The translations under genes and the position numbers were made by a program. Below, piece by piece: positions 27,124 to 35,743 of a stretch of 64,000 bases of DNA. The notes below the pieces were generated by a model. The model searched no databases and was not told where the DNA came from. It saw only the letters and a list, made by a program, of their open reading frames with translations. The stretch spans positions 321,323 to 385,322 of the forward strand of contig CAVQQI010000010.1 in assembly GCA_963714875.1 (NCBI GenBank), read 5' to 3'. How positions within the stretch are numbered: the stretch's first letter is position 1; every line of letters begins with the position of its first letter. The DNA is from JBAOHV01 sp963714875 (lineage in GTDB: Bacteria; Actinomycetota; Acidimicrobiia; Acidimicrobiales; Microtrichaceae).

Positions 27124-29702
27124 CAGCTGATGGTGGTGGTGCTCAGCACCGGGTTGACCTGGGCGTAGCAGCGGGAGTTCGACGTGACCGAGCCGAGCAA
27201 CGGGATGCCGGTCACCCGGGTCTGGAACGTCAGCGACGGATCGCCGTAGGACACGCCGCCGTACTGCGTCGTGATGCTGGTACCGACCGGACCCGAGGCG
27301 GTCAGGGTCACCGTCACCTTGGGCAGCACCGCGGTGACACCCGGAGCGAGCGTGCCCGGCACCACGAGCAGCACGTCGTCGTCGTTCTGGCCGACGGTGA
27401 TCGTCCCGGTGCCCAGAGCGCTGCCGCCGCTCCACTCGGCGCCGACGAACGACGTGCCGGTGGGGATCTTGAACCGGACGTTGACGTTGCCGAGCCAGGC
27501 GATGGGGTAGCCCTCGCCGGAGGTGGGCACGTCGATCGGGTCGGGCGTCAGCTCGATCTGGAACGTCGAGCCCTGGGCGACCGAGGTCGGGGCGGTGACC
27601 GTCGCACCCGTCGGGTTCGCGTTGATGCGTGTCTGACCCGACGCCGTCGTCTGACACGTCTTGGCGACCGCGGTGTAGGTGGTCGAGGTGGGCGCAACCG
27701 TGGTGGTCGTGCTCGTGGTGGTGGTCGTCGGCGTCGTGCTGGTCGGTGCACCGGTGACGCCGTTGTCCCAGCTGCCGAGCTGCAGGCCGACCGCACCGGG
27801 GTTGCCGGTCGGGCCGGCGTTGCCGGCACCCGCCGAGGCGCCGTTGCCGCCGTCCTGGGTGCCGGAGCCGCCGGTGCCACCAGCACCGGGTGCGCCCCCT
27901 GCGCCGCCCGGACCGCCGATCGCGGCCGGAGCCGCGGTGAGCGAGCTCCCGGTCAGCGACATGGAGCCGATGCCGAGGTGCAGCGCCGCGATGGACGGGC
28001 CGCCTGCGCCACCACCCGCACCGCCGCCGGCGCCGCCGGCGCCACCGCCGCCTCCACCGCCGCCGCCACCGGCGAGGCAGCAGGACCTGGTGCCGCCGTT
28101 GCCGCCGGCGCCGCCGTTGCCGCCCTGACCGCCGGCCTGGCCGACGCCGCCTGCGCCGCCCGAGCCTGCGATGATCTCGACGCCGGTCAGCTGCACGGTC
28201 GCGTCGTAGCTGTAGGCACCGAAGGACCCGCCACCGGCGCCGCCGCCGATGGTCGCTGCGGCACCGCCGAGCCCGCCGCCGCCACCACCGCCACCGCCAC
28301 CACCGGAGGCCGACGCGGACTTGCCGCCACCGCCGCCGCCCGCACCGTTGCCGGCCGAACCGGCGGTACCGGCCGCGCCGCTGGCACCGACGTAGGACTC
28401 TGCGCCGCCCGGGGCGTTGGGGCCGCCGGCGCCGGGTGCGCCCGCCAGGCCCGCCGGACCGGCCGCGCCGCCACCGGCGTCGGTGCCGCACCCGAAGAGG
28501 CTGCCGCAGCCGCCGTTGCCGCCGGCTGCTCCGGTTCCGGCCGTGCCGGCGGAGCCGGAGCCGCTGTAGTCGCCGCCGCGTCCACCGGCGCCCGAGACGG
28601 TCGGGGCGGGGCCTGCGCACCCGCTGCCGCCGTTGCCCGGCGACGAGGGTCCGCCGGCGTTGCCGCCGCCGGATCCGTTGCACGCCGCGGGCGGTGCCGG
28701 CGGCGCTGCGCCGCCGGATGCTCCTGCGACGCCGTCGGCGGCGGTCAGGGAGCCGCCGGTGACGCTGACGATCGCGCCGTTGACCGCTCGCAGGCCGTAG
28801 GCGCTCGCGCCCGCGCCCGACGGCGTGCCGCTGGCGATGTCGGATGCCTCGATCGAGACCGTCGACGGACCGTTCACGAACAACCCGGTGGCATCGGCGC
28901 CGCTGGCCCCACCGTCGACCTGGACGCTGTCGAGGGCGAGGCCGGCACCGGTACCGCTGACGTGCAGGCCGAACGCCGGCCGGGCGTTGCCCGACTCGTC
29001 GCCGCCGGCGGCGCGCAGGCCGGAGATCGTGGTCGGTGCGGCGACGTCCACCGCGATGATCGCTGCGGACACCCCCGCTGCGCCGTCGAAGCTGCCGGTG
29101 ACCCGGGTCGTGCCCGACGCTCCGAGGAAGTCGTCGTCGTAGCCGCCGAGCACGTCGACGCCGGGCAGGACACGGAACGCTCCGTAGGTGCCGTCGGCGA
29201 TCCGCAGCTGGAACCCGCCGGTCGCCTCGGCGCGGGCGAGGCCCTGGGTGATCGACGCGCACGGTGCTGCCAACTCGCCACAGGTCCCGGAGTCCGAGCC
29301 GGCATCGTCGACGAAGACCACGCCATCGAGGTTCTCCATGACCTCGATGACCTCGGTCGCGGAGCCGGTGGCGCCGCCGTCGTCGGTCACCACCAGGGTC
29401 ACCGTGTAGCTGCCGGCGGCCGCATACTCGTGTGATGTCTCGACGCCGGTCGCGGTCGTCCCGTCACCGAAGTCCCAGGCGTAGCTGGCGATCGTCCCAT
29501 CGGAATCGGTGCTGCTGGCGGCCGAGAAGTCGACCTGCAGCGGCGCAGCGCCTGCGGTCGGCAGGGCCGACACGACGGCGATCGGCGACAGGTTCGTGCC
29601 GGTGCCACCGCCTCCGCCCGGGGTCGGAGCGGTGCAGGCCGCTGCAATCAGCAGGAGTGCCGCACCTGCACACAGCAGTGCAGTCGTCCGGTGTCGCAAC
29701 AT
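27123..29702 (-). CDS. PKD-domain, glycine-rich surface lipoprotein
   Basis: 859 residues from ATG 29702, chosen because GGGGGA lies seven bases upstream and a lipoprotein signal peptide (LLLIAAACT, lipobox) follows at once. Then: Gly linker, PKD domain (SPIAVVSALP...SYAWDFGDGT...YTVTLVVTDDGG, about residues 35-125), a beta-helix-like region, about 350 residues of PE_PGRS-like Gly/Ala/Asn runs (GGxGGxG), a Thr-rich linker with repeated TTT, and a C-terminal beta-sandwich (GYPIAWLGNVNVRFKIP and LVVPGTLAPG) that looks like a second adhesion domain. Presumed cell-surface protein. Single gene. Confidence 0.82.
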   Translation of the reverse strand: MLRHRTTALLCAGAALLLIAAACTAPTPGGGGGTGTNLSPIAVVSALPTAGAAPLQVDFSAASSTDSDGTIASYAWDFGDGTTATGVETSHEYAAAGSYTVTLVVTDDGGATGSATEVIEVMENLDGVVFVDDAGSDSGTCGELAAPCASITQGLARAEATGGFQLRIADGTYGAFRVLPGVDVLGGYDDDFLGASGTTRVTGSFDGAAGVSAAIIAVDVAAPTTISGLRAAGGDESGNARPAFGLHVSGTGAGLALDSVQVDGGASGADATGLFVNGPSTVSIEASDIASGTPSGAGASAYGLRAVNGAIVSVTGGSLTAADGVAGASGGAAPPAPPAACNGSGGGNAGGPSSPGNGGSGCAGPAPTVSGAGGRGGDYSGSGSAGTAGTGAAGGNGGCGSLFGCGTDAGGGAAGPAGLAGAPGAGGPNAPGGAESYVGASGAAGTAGSAGNGAGGGGGGKSASASGGGGGGGGGGGLGGAAATIGGGAGGGSFGAYSYDATVQLTGVEIIAGSGGAGGVGQAGGQGGNGGAGGNGGTRSCCLAGGGGGGGGGGAGGAGGGAGGGAGGPSIAALHLGIGSMSLTGSSLTAAPAAIGGPGGAGGAPGAGGTGGSGTQDGGNGASAGAGNAGPTGNPGAVGLQLGSWDNGVTGAPTSTTPTTTTTSTTTTVAPTSTTYTAVAKTCQTTASGQTRINANPTGATVTAPTSVAQGSTFQIELTPDPIDVPTSGEGYPIAWLGNVNVRFKIPTGTSFVGAEWSGGSALGTGTITVGQNDDDVLLVVPGTLAPGVTAVLPKVTVTLTASGPVGTSITTQYGGVSYGDPSLTFQTRVTGIPLLGSVTSNSRCYAQVNPVLSTTTIS

Positions 29703-29760
29703 CTCTGTTCCCCCGTTCAGCAACGCCCTCGCCATCGAGCGTCGGCAACCTTGTAGTTGC

Positions 29761-29801
29761 TGACTCGGAGTCAACGCAAGCTCCGGGCACGGGGGGGGGG
29801 G
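29761..29801. promoter_or_regulatory. Palindrome and 11-G tract upstream of PKD lipoprotein
   Basis: TGACTCGGAGTCA (29761-29773) is a perfect palindrome with a one-base centre, 59 bp upstream of the lipoprotein start, where an operator would lie. Eighteen bases further upstream is a run of 11 G (29791-29801). Confidence 0.4.
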
Positions 29802-29986
29802 CGCGGCGCGGCGGTCGCCCGGCCGGGCAGCCCGACCGTGCTCGCCGTAGCGTGCCGGACGTGCCAGCAGAGTTGGTCGGGAGCAGGTGCCGCGCCGGCC
29901 GTCGCAGATGCCCGCGGGCGTGTCCGCTCGCCGACCCGTCGACGGTGCGCAGGTGCTGAACCGGCGGGCGCGCCTGGACCGAGGTC

Positions 29987-30325
29987 ATGCGCCGCGACGG
30001 TGCGGTGTGCGTGTGGTGCGGACGACACATCGACACCGACCTGGTGGGTGCGACGACCGAACACGTGGTGCCGCGATCCAAGGGCGGTCCGTCCTGGATC
30101 GAGAACGAGCTGGCCGCGTGCGCACGCTGCAACCACGATCGTGGGCACCGTGGTCTGGCCGAGTTCGCGGACGAGTGCGAGGGGCTCGGCCGCACCCCGG
30201 ACCGGGGCGCGCTGGTCGATGCACTCGAGCGGCTCGACGCTGCCATCCAGGTCCGGGGCGGACAGCGCCGTGCCCGGCGGTACCTCGACAGCCAGCTCCG
30301 TCGCCTGCGCAACCAGCTGCGCTGA
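29987..30325 (+). CDS. HNH endonuclease family protein
   Basis: 112 residues. A zinc-type HNH domain fills the N-terminal half: CVWCG (first Cys pair), TEHVVPRSKGG (His of the motif), NELAACARCNHDRG (Asn and second Cys pair). The C-terminal third is Arg-rich and helical, suited to DNA binding. The frame is closed shortly upstream, so ATG 29987 is the only start. Stand-alone HNH proteins of this size are common in actinobacteria; no partner gene is evident. Confidence 0.85.
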   Translation: MRRDGAVCVWCGRHIDTDLVGATTEHVVPRSKGGPSWIENELAACARCNHDRGHRGLAEFADECEGLGRTPDRGALVDALERLDAAIQVRGGQRRARRYLDSQLRRLRNQLR

Positions 30326-30421
30326 ACGCGGCGAAGGGCACGACGGGCCGGGCGAGCGCCATCGCGCCGGGCCCGGACGCTGCCCCGGGACGCGAACCCC
30401 GCGGCAGGAACCGCTCGACCG

Positions 30422-31738
30422 TCAGTCGGCGTCGGCGTCGGCGGCGCCGGTGTCGTGGTCGACGCTGACGGTCGCGTCGATCTCGGTCGGGTCGGTGTCG
30501 GGCCGCAGGGCGGCGAACAGGTCGACGCCGGTGGCGGTCTCGAGCTGCTCGGCCAGGCTGATCACCGATGCCGGGAGCTGCTGCATGAACCCCGGAACGC
30601 CGTTGCCCTGCCCGCCGCTGTCGATGATCGACACCTTCTCGATGTCCACCGAGGCCACGGTCGACACGATCGAGTCGACGAGCTCGGGCAGCATCTGCAG
30701 CACGAAGATCCGCTGCGCGTCGGGCCCTGAGGCCTGGTACTGCTCGACGAGCCGCCGGAACACCTCGACCTGTGCGTTGCCCTCCTCGATGATCTTGGCG
30801 GCATCCGCCCGGGCCGAGAGCTCCTTGGCCTCCAGGTCCGCCCTGGCCGGGGCGACCACGTCTGCTTCCAGGCGTCGCGTCTCGAGCTCGACACGCTCGC
30901 GCTCGAGCTCCTGCTGGGCGACGACCCGAGCCTTCTCGCCGGCCACCATGGCCTCCGCCTCGGCCGCGCCGGCGAGGGCTTCCAGCTCCGCCTGGCGCAC
31001 ACGCAGGGCGTTCTGCTCCTCGACGATCTGCAGGTCCGCCTGCGCGGTGGCGATCTCGCCGCGCTGGCGGGACTGGGCCTCGGACTCCTCGGCCTCGGCG
31101 GTGCGCTGCGCCTCCGCGACCCTGGCCTCCTTGAGCACCTCGGCGGTCTGGCGACGCCCGACCGAGTCCAGGTAGCCGACCTCGTCGGTCACGTTCTGGA
31201 TCTTCATCACGTCGAGCTCGAGCCCGAGCGTCTTGATGTCGTCGTCGGCCTCGTCGATGAGGGTCTGGGCGAACTTGAGCCGGTCCTCGTTGACCTCTTC
31301 GGGCGTCAGCGTCGACAGCACACCGCGCAGGTTCGCCTCGAGCGTCTCCTTCGCGATCGCGGCGATCTCGGACTGCGGAACGTCGAGGAATCGCTCGACG
31401 GAGTTCTGCAACAGCCCCTCGACGCTCGAGACCTTCACGTTGGCGATGCCCTGCACGTTCAGCGGGATGGCGCCGCGGGAGAAGGCGTTCTGCACCGCGA
31501 CCTCGATCGGGATGGTGTTGAGCTCCATCCACGCCACCCGCTCCAGCAGCGGCACGCGCATCGTGCGGCCGCCTCGGATGGCCCGGTAGCCGACGGTGCG
31601 TCCGTCGGAGAGCTGACGGGAGCGACCCGAGATGACCGCGACCCGGTTGGGTGGGCAGATGATGATCAGGCTCCGCACCGTGGTCAGCACCACGATGATC
31701 GCGAGCGCGACGAGTCCTCCGAGAACGAGTGTGGTCAT
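30422..31738 (-). CDS. Flotillin-like SPFH domain protein
   Basis: 438 residues. An N-terminal membrane helix (about 3-24) is followed by the SPFH/band-7 domain (CPPNRVAVISGRSR up to about 190) and a long Glu/Ala-rich coiled coil with EAEA/AQA repeats typical of flotillins (about 200-345), ending in an acidic Asp/Ala tail. Flotillins organise membrane microdomains. The ATG has AGGAG ten bases upstream. It follows an NfeD-like gene, the usual partner of this family. Confidence 0.88.
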   Translation of the reverse strand: MTTLVLGGLVALAIIVVLTTVRSLIIICPPNRVAVISGRSRQLSDGRTVGYRAIRGGRTMRVPLLERVAWMELNTIPIEVAVQNAFSRGAIPLNVQGIANVKVSSVEGLLQNSVERFLDVPQSEIAAIAKETLEANLRGVLSTLTPEEVNEDRLKFAQTLIDEADDDIKTLGLELDVMKIQNVTDEVGYLDSVGRRQTAEVLKEARVAEAQRTAEAEESEAQSRQRGEIATAQADLQIVEEQNALRVRQAELEALAGAAEAEAMVAGEKARVVAQQELERERVELETRRLEADVVAPARADLEAKELSARADAAKIIEEGNAQVEVFRRLVEQYQASGPDAQRIFVLQMLPELVDSIVSTVASVDIEKVSIIDSGGQGNGVPGFMQQLPASVISLAEQLETATGVDLFAALRPDTDPTEIDATVSVDHDTGAADADAD

Positions 31739-31784
31739 GGCAGGTCTGCTCCTGTGTCGGGCGGAAGGGCCGGCCGGAGCTGGC

Positions 31785-32358
31785 TCATGTGAGTTCCGGG
31801 TCGAGGCGGGTGACGCTGGCGACGCCGTTGGCCACCTGGACGATCAGGATCGGATCGCCGACGTCGAACGTCGGTGCGCCGTCGGCCTCGGCGAACGGGA
31901 CCGCCGAGAAGTACAGGCGCTGATCGCCGACGTCGACCGCGACGCGACCGCGGCGGTCGGGCAGCGATGGGCAACACGGCGCGTCCCACCGCGCCCACCA
32001 CCTGATCATCGGCGATCGCGGCGGTCGAGCTCGAGCGCCGCAGGTAGCCGAACACCGTCGAGTTCAACGCTCCGGCACCGAGGCCGATGACGATCGCCGC
32101 AGCCAGGGTGGCAGCGTCCGAGGTGTCGAGTGCGCCGAGCACCAGCCCGGTGATGCCGAACATGGCGACGGCGATGGCGACCGTGCTCAACGGCAGCATC
32201 CGCAGCGTCACCGCTGCGAGTCCGTCCCCACCCCCGGACCCGTCGTCGGCGCCGCCGTCACCTCCGCCGCCATCAGTACCGTCGTCGGCACCGCTCAGCA
32301 GGAACCAGACCACCAGCGGGACGCCGGCAGCCGCAGCGAACAGGTAGATCCCGGTCAT
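31785..32358 (-). pseudogene. NfeD-like membrane protein, partner of flotillin, frame-broken
   Basis: About 190 residues in two frames. First frame: N-terminal helix, Asp/Gly-rich loop, two further helices, then QVVGAVGRAVLPI. Second frame (from about 31970): DRRGRVAVDVGDQRLYFSAV and IVQVANGVASVTRLDPEL, the OB-fold tail of NfeD proteins. NfeD-type proteins pair with SPFH proteins, which fits the flotillin gene 46 bp downstream. The single shift leaves no domain missing and may be an error. Confidence 0.7.
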
Positions 32359-32573
32359 CGGGCATCAGCGGCGATGAGCGGACCCTACCTCTCGGTCACC
32401 CGATGTCCGGGGGGCGCGCGACGGCACAGCGCGACGTGCGTTCCGGTCGGTCGCGACCTGCTGCGTGGTCGGGAACGTGGCGCCACGTTCGCGACGTCGC
32501 GGATGGCCGGCGCGTGCCTTGCGGTCATGCGATCGACTCGTACCCTCGACTGGCCGAGAGGGTTGGGGGACAG

Positions 32574-34881
32574 ATGGCTGTGCGGGCAAGTTCGATCTCG
32601 ATCGCGTTGGTGGCTGTCGTGCTGCTGGCGGCGTCCTGCGGGACGCCGACCACATCCCAACCCCCCTGCGCCCCCCGACGGTGGCTACACGCTTCCCACC
32701 GATCCGACGGCGGACACGCCCGAGTTGGTCACCTACTGCGGTGGCGAAGTGGTCGAGCTCGGCCCCTTGGAGCCGTCGGTCATCGCTGCGTCGATCCGGA
32801 TGGCGAAGCCCGACCTGTTCGACGGCGAGATCGCTCGTATGGTCGAACGCGCTGATGGAAACCCACTCATCGCCGAGATGCTCGTTGCGGCAGCTGACGA
32901 CAGCCCGATCGGTCCTCCGGCGGCGCATTCAAAGGTGCTGGCGGCGGCGCTGGCCCGCCAGTCCGGAGCCGCGCGGTCGACGTTGTTCGCCCTCGGCGCG
33001 GCGCCCGGGCCGCTGCCGGTCGATCTGCTCGAGGATGTGGATGCTCTGGAGGGTGCGGGCATGGTCCGCCGCACCGCGGACGGGTGTTGTGAGCTGGCGA
33101 ACCGGATCTTTGCGAGCCCAGGACTCCTCGAGGTGGGTGATGCCGAGCGCAGAGCGGTGTTCGAGCGGCTCGCCGGCCTACCCGGCATCGGCGCCCAGCA
33201 GCGCTCGGAGTACCTGCTTGCCGCTGGCCAGCTGACGCGTGCGATGCGCGACGCGCTCGCAGTTGCGAGTGGGCCGATCTCGCGTGCCGAGCAGGCGAGC
33301 GTCCTGCTGGTCGCCGACGGGAGCGCGCAGCAGCTGCATGCGAAGGGAGAGATTCCGTCGTCGGAGCTCGACCCGCTGCTCGCTGGCGCGGCCCGGGCGC
33401 TCAACGACAGCGCCCGCTTCGCAGAGTCCGGGGAACTGCTCGACGGCGCCGATCATGGCGGTGGACCACTCACGATCGCTGTCGTCGTGGAACGTCTGCG
33501 AGCAGCCCTCGGGATGGGCGACCGGCGGCGGGCCGGTCGGCTCCTGCACGAGCAGCGTTCGCTCATCGACGAGGCCGTCGGGATGGACGGAGTCCGGGCG
33601 CGCAGGCTGCGCAACACGCTGACGCTGTCGTCGTCGACGGAACGCGAGCTCGGAGCGCCCGCCGATGGGCAGCTCGACGCCTCGACCGACGCCGCGCAAC
33701 GGGCACAGGCGGCGATCGTTGCGGGTCTGGCCACGTACTCCGTCGATATCGACGTTGCGATGAAGTGGTTCAGCGCAGCGCGGGAGGAGGCGGCGAGTAG
33801 TGGTGAGCTGGCATCCGAGCTCGATGCGACCCGCAATCTGGTGTCGGTCCAGATCGCCCTGGGTCGCCACGGTGAGGCACGGGCGACGGCACGCGCAGCC
33901 GAATCGACCGCTGCGCGTGCGGGCGAGGCGTCATGGGCGATCGAGTTCCGGACGCTCGAGGTGCTCAGCCGGTTCTATGACGAGGTCGACCACGACGATG
34001 CGCTCTCCTGGCTCTCGTTCGTGCGCACTGCGCCGGTCCGGCTCGAGACCCGTGCCATGGCGACCGCCGCGTTGGCGACACTGCTGGCTGATCGTGGCGC
34101 TTCGCAGCGCAGCCAGGAAGTGCTGGGGCCGTGGATGCAGGAGGTGCACCTGAACGAGCTCGGCCCGTTCGTCCAGGCGTTGATCGCGTGGGGCGCTGCG
34201 CAGCGGTCGTGGATCGTCGGCGACCTCGCCGAGACGATCCGGATCGCACGTTGGCTCACCGACACGGTGCCACCGGGCTACCCGTCGGTCGCCGGGACCC
34301 AGGTCGTGTGGCGGTGGGCGGAGTACGAGTCCGGACTGCCGCTCACCGCGCCCGATCCGGTCGGGGGTCTGCTCGACTGCGCCATGATCGAGTCGGCCGC
34401 GATCGAGATGCTCGCCGACGGTCGTGCTGCGGATGCGGCCGAGGGGTTCATCGCAGCAGCCGACTCGTGGCGGCCGATCCTCTGGCGGTGTGCGCTGCGG
34501 TGTCGGTGGGCCGCCGGCCACTCCCTGGCCCTGATCGGCGACAGAGATACCGCGATCGACATGCTCGACGGCGTGGACGCCGAACTCGACCTGGCTGGTC
34601 TGCCGGCCCTGCGTCCTCGAATCCGGTCATCGTTGCGATTGGCGGCCCGACCGTCGACGACCTCGTCGTCGTCGCCCGGCCCGCGAGGCACAGCTCTGCT
34701 GACCGCGCAGGAGCACAAGGTGATGTTGCTGGTCGTCGAGGGGCTGACGAGCGGGGAGATCGCACGTCGTCTCGGGATCGCGACCTCGACGGTCGAGTCC
34801 CATGTCCGCAGCGCGAGGCGGAAGCTCGGCGCACGCACCCGAATCGAAGCAGCGGCGATGGTCGGGCTGCAGGCCGGATGA
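32574..34881 (+). CDS. LuxR-type regulator lacking its NTPase site, fused behind a lipoprotein start
   Basis: ATG 32574 (GGGGGA upstream) begins a lipoprotein signal (LVAVVLLAASC); after a frame change in a C-rich stretch near 32670-32680 it continues with TLPTDPTADTPELVTYCGGE. At about 32750 the sequence turns without a stop into the end of a LuxR-family AAA domain (VVELGPLEPS, then ADGNPLIAEML), followed by a long TPR-like helical region and a C-terminal LuxR HTH (LTAQEHKVMLLVVEGLTSGE...STVESHVRSARRKLG). The first 180 or so residues of a normal regulator, with Walker A and B, are absent. A lipoprotein cannot work as a DNA-binding regulator, so a deletion fusion or misassembly is likely. Confidence 0.65.
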
Positions 34882-35435
34882 TCAGGCGTTCGGGCGGAGC
34901 TCATCGATACGACGACCGATGATCGACACCGCCTCTGCGCGGGAGCGGGCGCCGAGGGCGTGTCGGGCATCTGCGAGTCTGCGGGCGGCGGTGCGAGCAC
35001 TCAGGTGGTGACGTCGAGCGGCCTGTTCGATGTCGTCCCCGGACCGGACGGCGAGCAACAGCGCCAGCTGCTCGTCGGTCAACCGGTCGGCCAACGGCCG
35101 GTGGGTGTGGTCGAACCACTCGGCGGTGGCGACCCGCCGACACTGATCGAACAGGTCGGTCGCCATCGCCCGGTCGGTGGCGAGCACTGCGACAGAGACT
35201 CCTGACATCAGCAGATCCACGATCCCGGCGATGTCGATTTCCGTGCCGCCTCGACGATGCACACCGTGTGTGCGGCGCTCCGCCGCCCCGGGCCCGCCGG
35301 GTCGGCCGGGGTCGAGGGTATCCATCCTGCAGCCAGGAACTCTCGCCTCACGCCGGCGAGCGCGAGTTCGTCGGCACACACGCAGATACGTCCGGACCGG
35401 GCCCACGGGGAGTGATCATGGTGGGGATCGTTCAC
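34882..35435 (-). pseudogene. Small LuxR-HTH regulator with degenerate receiver-like N-terminus, frame-broken
   Basis: About 184 residues in two frames joined near 35240. The N-terminal part (GRICVCADELALAGVRREFLAAGW...VCIVEAAR, then GIVDLLMSGVSVAVLATDRA) has the rhythm of a receiver domain without its phosphoacceptor. The C-terminal part, LADRLTDEQLALLLAVRSGDDIEQAARRHHLSARTAARRLADARHALG, is a LuxR-type helix-turn-helix. Its stop abuts the stop of the convergent LuxR-like gene with no gap. Confidence 0.65.
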
Positions 35436-35743
35436 GGCCAGCCTTGTGATCCCACGCGCGTGTCGCAGTGGCAGGAATTGAGGATGCTAGCGGTGGCCTC
35501 GGCGGGCATCGTGAACGCAGGCAGTTTCGTGGGTGTCCGCCTCGTGGGCGCCGGCTGCGCCGAGTCGTCGGCGCTGGATCGCGGGTCCTGTTCTCCGGTG
35601 GATGCGCCCCATCGCCGGACAACAGGACCCGCACGGGCTGTGCAACATGCTGGGCCCGCTCGTGGACACGCTGTGTCGGTGACGGCCGCAGCACCTCGTC
35701 CGCCCGACAGGTACCCGGCGATGGCAGGTGCCCAGTCCGTCGC
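35436..35743. other. Gene-free 308-bp stretch with one long hairpin
   Basis: Between the start of the LuxR-HTH gene and the end of the GMC oxidoreductase gene (both minus strand). No supported reading frame. It contains the inverted repeat at 35581-35632 listed separately. Confidence 0.6.
35581..35632. repeat. Long inverted repeat (12 + 5 bp stem)
   Basis: GCGGGTCCTGTT (35581-35592) pairs perfectly with AACAGGACCCGC (35621-35632); inside it, after a C/C mismatch, TCCGG pairs with CCGGA. Total stem 17 bp, loop 16 nt. It lies 112 bp downstream of the GMC oxidoreductase stop on that gene's strand and may be its terminator or a repeat-element end. Confidence 0.6.

Noticed and set aside
27978..29435. 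Long Ala/Gly-rich plus-strand frame opposite the PKD lipoprotein
   Set aside because: Mirror of the glycine-rich repeats; no ribosome site and no recognisable fold.
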